A stretch of DNA of 64,000 nt from Hydractinia symbiolongicarpus (lineage: Eukaryota > Cnidaria > Hydrozoa > Anthoathecata > Hydractiniidae). The position numbers and the translations under genes were made by a program. How positions within the stretch are numbered: the first letter of the stretch is position 1; each line of letters begins with the position of its first letter. The notes below the pieces were generated by a model. The model had not been told where the DNA came from. It saw nothing but the letters and a program-made list of their open reading frames with translations, and did not search any database. The stretch is taken from the NCBI RefSeq assembly GCF_029227915.1, contig NC_079876.1, positions 36,997,828 to 37,061,827 on the forward strand, given 5' to 3'. Below are positions 54,479 to 64,000 of this stretch, piece by piece.

Positions 54479-55692
54479 TTAATTTGACATGATTGCCGGA
54501 ACTCAGCGATTACACTGTGCGCTGTGGTAGCGCTTCATTTAAAAATTTAGATTAATAAGTCATTTTTCAGTGTGGAACCAATCCTAGACGTTATCGCGCG
54601 CTGAAGAACTATCGACAGTTTCAAAAACTACATTTCATTGACTTTCTAACGGTGTCAGTCCGTTTGCGTTTCACCGATCCCAGCCGTTATCGCGCGCTGA
54701 AGAAATGGCGACAGCTTCAAAAACTACATTTCATTGACTTTCTAACGGTGTCAGTCCGTTTGAGTTACAACGGTTGGGTCACCTATTCGTACCAACATGT
54801 ATTTAGCGATATTTTTCTCATATTACTAGGTTGCATTGCTTTTAACAGAGAAACGATTGACTGTGGCACATAATTGAACTGATTTTGGACTGTGACCTTA
54901 TAAATGTTATAATTGTTACAATTGGACTCCAAGAAATAACATTCTTCTTAATTTGACATGATTCCCGGAAGTCAGCGATTACACTGGGCGCTGTGGTAGC
55001 GCTTCATTTAAAAATTTAGATTAATAAGTCATTTTCTACTGTGGGACCAATCCTAGCCGTTATCGCGCGCTGAAGAAATAGCGACAGTTTCACAAACTAC
55101 ATTTTATTGACTTTCTAACGGTATCAGTCCGTCTGAGTTACAACGGTTAGGTCACCTATTCGTACCAACATGTATTTAGCGTTATTTTTCTCACATAACT
55201 AGGTTGCGTTGCTTTTAACAATGAAACGATTGACTGTGGGACTTAATTGAACTGATTATGGACTGTGACCTTAAAAATGTGAAAGTGAGACAATTGGACT
55301 CCAAGAAATAACATTCTTCTTATTTTGACATGACTTCCGAAACTCAGCGATGACACTAGGCGCTGTGGTAGCGCTTCAATTAAAAATTAAAATAAAAAAG
55401 TCATTTTTTACTGTGGGACCAATCCTAGACGTTATCGCGCGCTGAAGAACTATCGACAGTTTCAAAAACTACATTTCATTGACTTTCTAACGGTGTCAGT
55501 CCGTTTGAGTTACAACGGTTGGGTCACATATGTGTACCAACATGTATTTAGCGATATTTTTCTGATATTACTAGGTTGCATTGCTTTTAGCAGTGAAACG
55601 ATTAACTGTGGCACATAATTGAACTGATTTTGGACTGTGACCTTATAAATGTTATAATTGTTACAATTGGACTCCAAGAAATAACATTCTTC
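54479..55692. repeat. Trimer block with 96-bp duplication, copy 1 (repeats at 58491)
   Basis: Monomers 54479 (469 bp, with internal duplication), 54948 and 55320 recur as 58491, 58960 and 59332 at a constant offset of 4,012 bp. Shared marks are TCTAGACGTTATC, GAACTATCGACAG, GCGTTATTTTTCTCACATAAC and TTATTTTGACATGACTTCC. After 55692 the two copies enter different neighbours. Confidence 0.87.
54591..54782. repeat. 96-bp duplication inside a monomer (1)
   Basis: Two adjacent 96-bp copies begin at 54591 and 54687 (each TTATCGCGCGCTGAAG). The join reads GCGTTTCACCGATCCCAGCC, where CGATCCCAGCC stands for the usual CAATCCTAGCC. The sequence thus jumps from monomer position about 207 back to about 112. 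It lengthens the monomer to 469 bp and removes the upstream stop that ends the recurrent open frame. Confidence 0.92.
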
Positions 55693-56904
55693 TTAATTTG
55701 ACATGATTACCGAAACTCAGCGATTACACTAGGCGCTCTGGTAGCGCTTCAATTAAAAATTAAGATAAAAAAGTTATTTTTTCTGTGGGACCAATCCTAG
55801 CCGTTAGCGCGCGCTGAAGTAATAGAGACAGTTTCAAAAACTACATTTTATTGACTTTCTAACGGTGTCAGTCCGTTTGCGTTTCACCGATCCCAGCCGT
55901 TATCGCGCGCTGAAGAAAAGGCGACAGCTTCAAAAACTACATTTCATTGACTTTCTAACGGTGTCAGTCCGTTTGAGTTACAACGGTTGGGTCACGTATT
56001 CGTACCAACATGTATTTAGCGATATTTTTCTCATATTACTAGGTTGCATTGCTTTTAACAGAGAAACGATTGACTGTGGCACATAATTGAACTGATTTTG
56101 GACTGTGACCTTATAAATGTTATAATTGTTACAATTGGACTCCAAGAAATAACATTCTCCTTAATTTGACATGATTCCCGGAAGTCAGCGATTACACTGG
56201 GCGCTGTGGTAGCGCTTCATTTAAAAATTTAGATTAATAAGTTATTTTCTACTGTGGGACCAATCCTAGCCGTTATCGCGCGCTGAAGAAATAGCGACAG
56301 TTTCACAAACTACATTTCATTGACTTTCTAACGGTGTCAGTCCGTTTGAGTTACAACGGTTGGGTCACATATGTGTACCAACATGTATTTAGCGATATTT
56401 TTCTGATATTACTAGGTTGCATTGCTTTTAGCAGTGAAACGATTAACTGTGGCACATAATTGAACTGATTTTGGACTGTGACCTTATAAATGTTATAATT
56501 GTTACAATTGGACTCCAAGAAATAACATTCTTCTTAATTTGACATGATTGCCGAAATTCAGCGATTACACTGGGTGCTGTGGTAGCGCTTCATTTAAAAA
56601 TTTAGATAAATAAGTCAAATTTTACTGTGGGACCAATCCTAGCCATTATCGCCCGTGAAGAAATAGCGACAGTTTCAAAAACTACATTTCACTGACTTTC
56701 TAACGGTGTCAGTCCGTTTGAGTTATAACGGTTGGGTCACATATTTGTACCAACATGTATTTAGCGATATTTTTCTGATATTACTAGGTTGTATCGCTTT
56801 TAACAATGAAACGATTGACTGTGGGACTTAATTGGACTGATTATGGACTGTGACCTTAAAAATGTGAAAGTGAGACAATTGGACTCCAAGAAATAACATT
56901 CTTC
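55693..56904. repeat. 1,213-bp trimer, copy 1
   Basis: Monomers 55693 (468 bp, with the 96-bp duplication), 56161 and 56534 are repeated directly at 56905-58117. Shared marks are CTCTGGTAGCG, GAAAAGGCGACAG, CATTCTCCTTAATTTG, CACATATGTGTACC and TATCGCCCGTGAAG. The length is one base shorter than copy 2 because TTTTTTCTGTGGG near 55783 lacks an A. Confidence 0.9.
55804..55995. repeat. 96-bp duplication inside a monomer (2)
   Basis: Copies begin at 55804 (TTAGCGCGCGCTG) and 55900 (TTATCGCGCGCTG). The join sequence is the same as at 54670-54684. The first copy is of a different subtype (GAAGTAATAGAGACAG), so an exchange replaced sequence upstream after the duplication arose. Confidence 0.92.
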
Positions 56905-58117
56905 TTAATTTGACATGATTACCGAAACTCAGCGATTACACTAGGCGCTCTGGTAGCGCTTCAATTAAAAATTAAGATAAAAAAGTTATTTTTTACTGTG
57001 GGACCAATCCTAGCCGTTAGCGCGCGCTGAAGTAATAGAGACAGTTTCAAAAACTACATTTTATTGACTTTCTAACGGTGTCAGTCCGTTTGCGTTTCAC
57101 CGATCCCAGCCGTTATCGCGCGCTGAAGAAAAGGCGACAGCTTCAAAAACTACATTTCATTGACTTTCTAACGGTGTCAGTCCGTTTGAGTTACAACGGT
57201 TGGGTCACGTATTCGTACCAACATGTATTTAGCGATATTTTTCTCATATTACTAGGTTGCATTGCTTTTAACAGAGAAACGATTGACTGTGGCACATAAT
57301 TGAACTGATTTTGGACTGTGACCTTATAAATGTTATAATTGTTACAATTGGACTCCAAGAAATAACATTCTCCTTAATTTGACATGATTCCCGGAAGTCA
57401 GCGATTACACTGGGCGCTGTGGTAGCGCTTCATTTAAAAATTTAGATTAATAAGTTATTTTCTACTGTGGGACCAATCCTAGCCGTTATCGCGCGCTGAA
57501 GAAATAGCGACAGTTTCACAAACTACATTTCATTGACTTTCTAACGGTGTCAGTCCGTTTGAGTTACAACGGTTGGGTCACATATGTGTACCAACATGTA
57601 TTTAGCGATATTTTTCTGATATTACTAGGTTGCATTGCTTTTAGCAGTGAAACGATTAACTGTGGCACATAATTGAACTGATTTTGGACTGTGACCTTAT
57701 AAATGTTATAATTGTTACAATTGGACTCCAAGAAATAACATTCTTCTTAATTTGACATGATTGCCGAAATTCAGCGATTACACTGGGTGCTGTGGTAGCG
57801 CTTCATTTAAAAATTTAGATAAATAAGTCAAATTTTACTGTGGGACCAATCCTAGCCATTATCGCCCGTGAAGAAATAGCGACAGTTTCAAAAACTACAT
57901 TTCACTGACTTTCTAACGGTGTCAGTCCGTTTGAGTTATAACGGTTGGGTCACATATTTGTACCAACATGTATTTAGCGATATTTTTCTGATATTACTAG
58001 GTTGTATCGCTTTTAACAATGAAACGATTGACTGTGGGACTTAATTGGACTGATTATGGACTGTGACCTTAAAAATGTGAAAGTGAGACAATTGGACTCC
58101 AAGAAATAACATTCTTC
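56905..58117. repeat. 1,213-bp trimer, copy 2
   Basis: Monomers 56905 (469 bp, with the 96-bp duplication), 57374 and 57747 match 55693-56904 almost base for base. The near identity against more diverged flanks suggests a recent tandem duplication. Confidence 0.9.
57017..57208. repeat. 96-bp duplication inside a monomer (3)
   Basis: Copies begin at 57017 and 57113. It is the equivalent of the duplication at 55804 within the second trimer copy and shares GAAAAGGCGACAG. Confidence 0.92.
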
Positions 58118-58490
58118 TTAATTTGACATGATTACCGAAACTCAGCGATTACACTAGGCGCTCTGGTAGCGCTTCAATTAAAAATTAAGATAAAAAAGTT
58201 ATTTTTTACTGTGGGACCAATCCTAGCCGTTAGCGCGCGCTGAAGTAATAGAGACAGTTTCAAATACTACATTTCACTGACTTTCTAACGTTGTCAGTCC
58301 GTTTGACTTATAACGGTTGGGTCACATATTTGTACCAACATATATTTAGCGATATTTTTCTGATATTACTAGGTTGCATCGCGTTTAGCAGTGAAACGAT
58401 TGACTGTGGGACTTAATTGAACTAACTTTGGACAGTGCCTGATAAATGTGATAAATGAAAAAAATTGGACTCCAAGAAGTAACATTCTTC
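58118..58490. repeat. Chimeric linker monomer
   Basis: Its head is of the 53734 type (GATTACCGAAACTCAGCG, CTCTGG) with the GTTGTCAG middle. Its tail (GCGTTTAGCAGTG, GGACAGTGCCTGATAAATG) is that of 54106. This places the left boundary of the 4,012-bp duplication inside this monomer, near 58380. Confidence 0.82.
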
Positions 58491-59704
58491 TTAATTTGAC
58501 ATGATTGCCGGAACTCAGCGATTACACTGTGCGCTGTGGTAGCGCTTCATTTAAAAATTTAGATTAATAAGTCATTTTTCACTGTGGAACCAATCCTAGA
58601 CGTTATCGCGCGCTGAAGAACTATCGACAGTTTCAAAAACTACATTTCATTGACTTTCTAACGGTGTCAGTCCGTTTGCGTTTCACCGATCCCAGCCGTT
58701 ATCGCGCGCTGAAGAAATGGCGACAGCTTCAAAAACTACATTTCATTGACTTTCTAACGGTGTCAGTCCGTTTGAGTTACAATAGTTGGGTCACCTATTC
58801 GTACCAACATGTATTTAGCGATATTTTTCTCATATTACTAGGTTGCATTGCTTTTAACAGAGAAACGATTGACTGTGGCACATAATTGAACTGATTTTGG
58901 ACTGTGACCTTATAAATGTTATAATTGTTACAATTGGACTCCAAGAAATAACATTCTTCTTAATTTGACATGATTCCCGGAAGTCAGCGATTACACTGGG
59001 CGCTGTGGTAGCGCTTCATTTAAAAATTTAGATTAATAAGTCATTTTCTACTGTGGGACCAATCCTAGCCGTTATCGCGCGCTGAAGAAATAGCGACAGT
59101 TTCACAAACTACATTTTATTGACTTTCTAACGGTATCAGTCCGTCTGAGTTACAACGGTTAGGTCACCTATTCGTACCAACATGTATTTAGCGTTATTTT
59201 TCTCACATAACTAGGTTGCGTTGCTTTTAACAATGAAACGATTGACTGTGGGACTTAATTGAACTGATTATGGACTGTGACCTTAAAAATGTGAAAGTGA
59301 GACAATTGGACTCCAAGAAATAACATTCTTCTTATTTTGACATGACTTCCGAAACTCAGCGATGACACTAGGCGCTGTGGTAGCGCTTCAATTAAAAATT
59401 AAAATAAAAAAGTCATTTTTCACTGTGGGACCAATCCTAGACGTTATCGCGCGCTGAAGAACTATCGACAGTTTCAAAAACTACATTTCATTGACTTTCT
59501 AACGGTGTCAGTCCGTTTGAGTTACAACAGTTGGGTCACATATGTGTACCAACATGTATTTAGCGATATTTTTCTGATATTACTAGGTTGCATTGCTTTT
59601 AGCAGTGAAACGATTAACTGTGGCACATAATTGAACTGATTTTGGACTGTGACCTTATAAATGTTATAATTGTTACAATTGGACTCCAAGAAATAACATT
59701 CTTC
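58491..59704. repeat. Trimer block with 96-bp duplication, copy 2
   Basis: Monomers 58491 (469 bp), 58960 and 59332 repeat 54479-55692. Small differences include TACAATAGTTGGG near 58780 against TACAACGGTTGGG in copy 1, and TTTTTCACTGTGG against TTTTTCAGTGTGG. The next monomer, 59705, is of the 56534 type, so the junction with the trimer family lies at the end of this block. Confidence 0.87.
58603..58794. repeat. 96-bp duplication inside a monomer (4)
   Basis: Copies begin at 58603 and 58699. It is the equivalent of the duplication at 54591, 4,012 bp away, and shares GAACTATCGACAG and GAAATGGCGACAG. Confidence 0.92.
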
Positions 59705-60447
59705 TTAATTTGACATGATTGCCGAAATTCAGCGATTACACTGGGTGCTGTGGTAGCGCTTCATTTAAAAATTTAGATAAATAAGTCAATTTTTACTGTG
59801 GGACCAATCCTAGCCGTTATCGCCCGTGAAGAAATAGCGACAGTTTCAAAAACTACATTTCACTGACTTTCTAACGGTGTCAGTCCGTTTGAGTTATAAC
59901 GGTTGGGTCACATATTTGTACCAACATCTATTTAGCGATATTTTTCTGATATTACTAGGTTGTATCGCTTTTAACAATGAAACGATTGACTGTGGGACTT
60001 AATTGGACTGATTATGGACTGTGACCTTAAAAATGTGAAAGTGAGACAATTGGACTCCAAGAAATAACATTCTTCTTAATTTGACATGATTACCGAAACT
60101 CAGCGATTACACTAGGCGCTCTGGTAGCGCTTCAATTAAAAATTAAGATAAAAAAGTTATTTTTTACTGTGGGACCAATCCTAGCCGTTAGCGCGCGCTG
60201 AAGTAATAGAGACAGTTTCAAATACTACATTTCACTGACTTTCTAACGTTGTCAGTCCGTTTGACTTATAACGGTTGGGTCACATATTTGTACCAACATA
60301 TATTTAGCGATATTTTTCTGATATTACTATGTTGCATCGCTTTTAACAATGAAACGATTGACTGTGGGACTTAATTGAACTGATTATGGACTGTGACCTT
60401 AAAAATGTGAAAGTGAGACAATTGGACTCCAAGAAATAACATTCTTC
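59705..60447. repeat. Two linking monomers
   Basis: 59705 is of the 56534/57747 class (GAAATTCAGCG, CTGGGTGCTGTGG, TATCGCCCGTGAAG). 60076 is of the 53734 class with the GTTGTCAG tail and TACTATGTTGCATCG. Together they lead into the tetramer repeat. Confidence 0.82.
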
Positions 60448-61933
60448 TTAATTTGACATGACTTCTGAAACTCAGCGATGACACTAGGCGCTGTGGTAGC
60501 GCTTCAATTAAAAATTAAAATAAAAAAGTCACTTTTTACTGTGGGACCAATCCTAGCCGTTAGCGCGCGCTGAAGTAATAGAGACAGTTTCAAATGCTAC
60601 ATTTCACTGACTTTCTAACGGTGTCAGTCCGTTTGAGTTTCAACGGTTGGGTCACATATTCGTACCAACATGTATTTAGCGATATTTATCTGATATTACT
60701 AGGTTGCATCGCGTTTAGCAGTGAAACGATTGACTGTGGCACATAATTGAACTGATTTTGGACTGTGACCTTATAAATGATATAATTGTTACAATTGGAC
60801 TCCAAGAAATAACATTCTTCTTAATTTGACATGATTGCCGAAACTCAGCGATTACATTGTGTGCTGTGGTTGCGCTTCATTTAAAAATTTAGATAAATAA
60901 GTCAATTTTTACTGTGGGACCAATCCTAGCCGTTATCGCCCGTGAAGAAATAGCGACAGTTTCAAAAACTACATTTCACTGACTTTCTAACGGTGTCAGT
61001 CCGTTTGAGTTATAACGGTTGGGTCACATATTTGTACCAACATGTATTTAGCGATATTTTTCTGATATTACTAGGTTGCATCGCTTTTAACAATGAAACG
61101 ATTGACTGTGGGACTTAATTGAACTGATTATGGACTGTGACCTTAAAAATGTGAAAGTGAGACAATTGGACTCCAAGAAATAACATTCTTCTTAATTTGA
61201 CATGATTACCGAAACTCAGCGATTACACTAGGCGCTCTGGTAGCGCTTCAAATAAAAATTAAGATAAAAAAGTTATTTTTTACTGTGGGACCAATCCTAG
61301 CCGTTAGCGCGCTGAAGTAATAGCGACAGTTTCAAATACTACATTTCACTGACTTTCTAACGGTGTCAGTCCGTTTGAGTTTCAACGGTTGGGTCATATA
61401 TTCGTACCAACATGTATTTAGCGATATTTTTCTCATATTACTAGGTTGCATTGCTTTTAACAGAGAAACGATTGACTGTGGCACATAATTGAACTGATTT
61501 TGGACTGAGATCATATAAATGTTATAAGTGAGACAAGTTGACTCCCAGAAATAACATTCTTCTTAATTTGACATGATTGCCGTAACTTAGCGATTACACT
61601 TGGTGCTGTTGTAGCGCTTCATTTAAAAATTTAGATAAATAAGTCAATTTTTACTGTGGGACCAATCCTAGCCGTTATCGCCCGTGAAGAAATAGCGACA
61701 GTTTCAAAAACTACATTTCACTGACTTTCTAACGTTGTCAGTCCGTTTGACTTATAACGGTTGGGTCACATATTTGTACCAACATATATTTAGCGATATT
61801 TTTCTGATATTACTATGTTGCATCGCTTTTAACAATGAAACGATTGACTGTGGGACTTAATTGAACTGATTATGGACTGTGACCTTAAAAATGTGAAAGT
61901 GAGACAATTGGACTCCAAGAAATAACATTCTTC
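60448..61933. repeat. 1,486-bp tetramer, copy 1
   Basis: Monomers 60448, 60821, 61192 and 61563 are repeated at 61934, 62307, 62678 and 63049. Shared marks are GACTTCTGAAACTCAGCG, CATTGTGTGCTGTGG, CTTCAAATAAAAATTAAG and GCCGTAACTTAGCG. Monomer 61563 is chimeric: from about 61730 its tail becomes CTAACGTTGTCAG, the tail that precedes 60448. This is the mark expected at the exchange point that made the duplication. Confidence 0.88.
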
Positions 61934-63419
61934 TTAATTTGATATGACTTCTGAAACTCAGCGATGACACTAGGCGCTGTGGTAGCGCTTCAATTAAAAA
62001 TTAAAATAAAAAAGTCACTTTTTACTGTGGGACCAATCCTAGCCGTTAGCGCGCGCTGAAGTAATAGAGACAGTTTCAAATGCTACATTTCACTGACTTT
62101 CTAACGGTGTCAGTCCGTTTGAGTTTCAACGGTTGGGTCACATATTCGTACCAACATGTATTTAGCGATATTTATCTGATATTACTAGGTTGCATCGCGT
62201 TTAGCAGTGAAACGATTGACTGTGGCACATAATTGAACTGATTTTGGACTGTGACCTTATAAATGATATAATTGTTACAATTGGACTCCAAGAAATAACA
62301 TTCTTCTTAATTTGACATGATTGCCGAAACTCAGCGATTACATTGTGTGCTGTGGTTGCGCTTCATTTAAAAATTTAGATAAATAAGTCAATTTTTACTG
62401 TGGGACCAATCCTAGCCGTTATCGCCCGTGAAGAAATAGCGACAGTTTCAAAAACTACATTTCACTGACTTTCTAACGGTGTCAGTCCGTTTGAGTTATA
62501 ACGGTTGGGTCACATATTTGTACCAACATGTATTTAGCGATATTTTTCTGATATTACTAGGTTGCATCGCTTTTAACAATGAAACGATTGACTGTGGGAC
62601 TTAATTGAACTGATTATGGACTGTGACCTTAAAAATGTGAAAGTGAGACAATTGGACTCCAAGAAATAACATTCTTCTTAATTTGACATGATTACCGAAA
62701 CTCAGCGATTACACTAGGCGCTCTGGTAGCGCTTCAAATAAAAATTAAGATAAAAAAGTTATTTTTTACTGTGGGACCAATCCTAGCCGTTAGCGCGCTG
62801 AAGTAATAGCGACAGTTTCAAATACTACATTTCACTGACTTTCTAACGGTGTCAGTCCGTTTGAGTTTCAACGGTTGGGTCATATATTCGTACCAACATG
62901 TATTTAGCGATATTTTTCTCATATTACTAGGTTGCATTGCTTTTAACAGAGAAACGATTGACTGTGGCACATAATTGAACTGATTTTGGACTGAGATCAT
63001 ATAAATGTTATAAGTGAGACAAGTTGACTCCCAGAAATAACATTCTTCTTAATTTGACATGATTGCCGTAACTTAGCGATTACACTTGGTGCTGTTGTAG
63101 CGCTTCATTTAAAAATTTAGATAAATAAGTCAATTTTTACTGTGGGACCAATCCTAGCCGTTATCGCCCGTGAAGAAATAGCGACAGTTTCAAAAACTAC
63201 ATTTCACTGACTTTCTAACGGTGTCAGTCCGTTTGAGTTATAACGGTTGGGTCACATATTTGTACCAACATGTATTTAGCGATATTTTTCTGATATTACT
63301 AGGTTGCATCGCTTTTAACAATGAAACGATTGACTGTGGGACTTAATTGAACTGATTATGGACTGTGACCTTAAAAATGTGAAAGTGAGACAATTGGACT
63401 CCAAGAAATAACATTCTTC
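61934..63419. repeat. 1,486-bp tetramer, copy 2
   Basis: Monomers 61934, 62307, 62678 and 63049 match copy 1, except that 61934 has TTGATATGACTTC for TTGACATGACTTC and 63049 keeps an unswitched tail (CTAACGGTGTCAG, GAGTTATAACGG). Its last two monomers also form the first copy of a 742-bp dimer. Confidence 0.88.
62678..63419. repeat. 742-bp dimer, copy 1
   Basis: Monomers 62678 and 63049 are repeated at 63420 and 63791. One monomer of each pair is of the CAATTAAAAATTAAG class (here CAAATAAAAATTAAG) and the other of the CATTTAAAAATTTAGAT class. It overlaps the second half of the tetramer copy. Confidence 0.87.
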
Positions 63420-64000
63420 TTAATTTGACATGATTACCGAAACTCAGCGATTACACTAGGCGCTCTGGTAGCGCTTCAATTAAAAATTAAGATAAAAAAG
63501 TTATTTTTTACTGTGGGACCAATCCTAGCCGTTAGCGCGCTGAAGTAATAGCGACAGTTTCAAATACTACATTTCACTGACTTTCTAACGGTGTCAGTCC
63601 GTTTGAGTTTCAACGGTTGGGTCATATATTCGTACCAACATGTATTTAGCGATATTTTTCTCATATTACTAGGTTGCATTGCTTTTAACAGAGAAACGAT
63701 TGACTGTGGCACATAATTGAACTGATTTTGGACTGAGATCATATAAATGTTATAAGTGAGACAAGTTGACTCCCAGAAATAACATTCTTCTTAATTTGAC
63801 ATGATTGCCGTAACTTAGCGATTACACTTGGTGCTGTTGTAGCGCTTCATTTAAAAATTTAGATTAATAAGTCATTTTTTACTGTGGGACCAATCCTAGC
63901 CGTTATCGCGCGCTGAAGGAATAGCGACAGTTTCAAAAACTACATTTCATTGACTTTTTAACGTTGTCAGTCCGTTTGAGTTTCGACGATCCCAGCCGTT
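63420..64000. repeat. 742-bp dimer, copy 2, cut by the window edge
   Basis: 63420 matches 62678, and 63791 matches 63049 up to about 63864 (GCCGTAACTTAGCG, CTTGGTGCTGTTG). After that it changes to AGATTAATAAGTCATTTTTT and CGCGCGCTGAAGGAATAG, so the last monomer is chimeric. It ends inside a 96-bp internal duplication like that at 54591. Confidence 0.83.
63903..64000. repeat. 96-bp duplication inside a monomer (5), truncated by the window
   Basis: The first copy begins at 63903 (TTATCGCGCGCTG). The join GAGTTTCGACGATCCCAGCC occupies 63978-63997, and the second copy would begin at 63999. GAGTTTCGACG differs from GCGTTTCACCG in the other four, so this may be an older or separately evolving form. 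Confidence 0.75.

Larger units (their letters stand above)
1..64000. repeat. Satellite DNA array, ~373-bp monomer, 171 tandem copies
   Basis: The window can be cut from end to end into monomers beginning at the motif TTAATTTGAC, which follows CATTCTTC. Successive starts are 371-377 bp apart, for example 1, 375, 749, 1121, 1494, 1867, 2239. Exceptions are four 468-469-bp monomers with an internal duplication and one of 368 bp at 50755. All copies have one orientation; I saw no inversion and no unique DNA between monomers. A by-eye consensus is about 38% GC. The monomer length is close to twice a nucleosome repeat (2 x 186), which is common for satellites; that link is inference. No coding gene, tRNA, rRNA or transposon is visible, so gene-free stretches are satellite throughout. 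The family is not one I recognise. A centromeric or pericentromeric position is likely but is not shown by the sequence. Confidence 0.98.

Noticed and set aside
54652-58885. Four 73-codon plus-strand frames at 54652, 55865, 57078 and 58664 as a small gene family
   Set aside because: Their beginnings span the join of the 96-bp internal duplication, which removes the usual TAG. They are by-products of that rearrangement.
50152-63742. Minus-strand frames at 50152, 61332, 62818 and 63560 as genes
   Set aside because: They are the reverse complement of the same monomer region that gives the plus-strand frames, with no independent support.
1-64000. CRISPR array
   Set aside because: The repeating unit is a contiguous 373-bp sequence without short repeats separated by unique spacers, and no cas genes are present.
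1-64000. Tandem 5S rDNA or other RNA gene cluster
   Set aside because: The period would suit 5S rDNA, but no 5S-like conserved block, internal promoter boxes or T-run terminator arrangement is visible, and monomers vary too much for a functional RNA.
1-64000. Promoter-like strings: TTGACA near each monomer start and TATAAAT near position 325
   Set aside because: They are short AT-rich matches repeated with the satellite, not placed together as promoter elements and with no gene downstream.
1-64000. Transposon origin, with the monomer as a MITE or LTR fragment
   Set aside because: No terminal inverted repeats at monomer ends, no target-site duplications, no coding remnants and no isolated copies. 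Only tandem copies are seen.
1-64000. Telomeric or simple-sequence repeats
   Set aside because: No tandem TTAGG, TTAGGG or TTTAGGG and no microsatellite longer than short A or T runs.

Overview
The whole 64-kb window is one uninterrupted satellite DNA array. I count 170 complete monomers plus one truncated monomer at the right edge. All are head-to-tail in the same orientation, almost all 371-377 bp long (usual 373). Four monomers are 468-469 bp because each contains a 96-bp internal duplication. I see no gene, RNA gene, transposon, telomeric repeat, CRISPR array or other unique sequence. The short open frames on both strands all fall at the same place in the monomer and are by-products of the repeat. 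A tandem array of this size, with nested higher-order repeats (HORs), indicates eukaryotic heterochromatin, probably centromeric or pericentromeric. I do not recognise the satellite family and name no taxon. A consensus I assembled by eye is about 38% GC and shows no CpG depletion (16 CpG per 373 bp against about 13 expected). That mildly favours a genome with little germline CpG methylation, such as many invertebrates.

Layout. (1) 1-40816 consists of three versions of one very long HOR. The first is a 17,914-bp, 48-monomer unit (1-17914). The second is a 6,345-bp, 17-monomer unit (17915-24259) equal to the first with 31 monomers deleted; the deletion junction lies in 29 bp of shared sequence at 21364-21392. 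The third (24260-40816) follows the first for 13.9 kb but carries an extra tandem copy of a 7-monomer block (33220-35835 and 35836-38451). Shorter 5-, 6- and 7-monomer repeats are nested inside the long unit. (2) 38079-46147 is a 12-monomer repeat (4,473 bp) in about 1.8 copies, overlapping the end of the third version. (3) 46148-53361 holds more diverged, reshuffled monomers with a rough 5-monomer rhythm. (4) 53362-64000 has short HORs: a 1,213-bp trimer containing the 96-bp duplication, a 1,486-bp tetramer and a 742-bp dimer. From 60448 on, two monomer classes alternate strictly.

History. Several boundary monomers are chimeras, with the head of one subtype and the tail of another. This is the expected mark of unequal exchange out of register by whole monomers. 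The switch points I could place fall mainly at monomer positions about 88-135 and 195-207. The 96-bp duplication also ends in these two zones. They coincide with a cluster of AACGG/CCGTT pentamers in alternating orientation and a short GC-alternating tract. All comparisons were made by eye: boundaries should be good to a few bases, but identities are qualitative. Near-identical blocks of this size are also where assemblies collapse or duplicate, so the HOR structure needs support from long reads.
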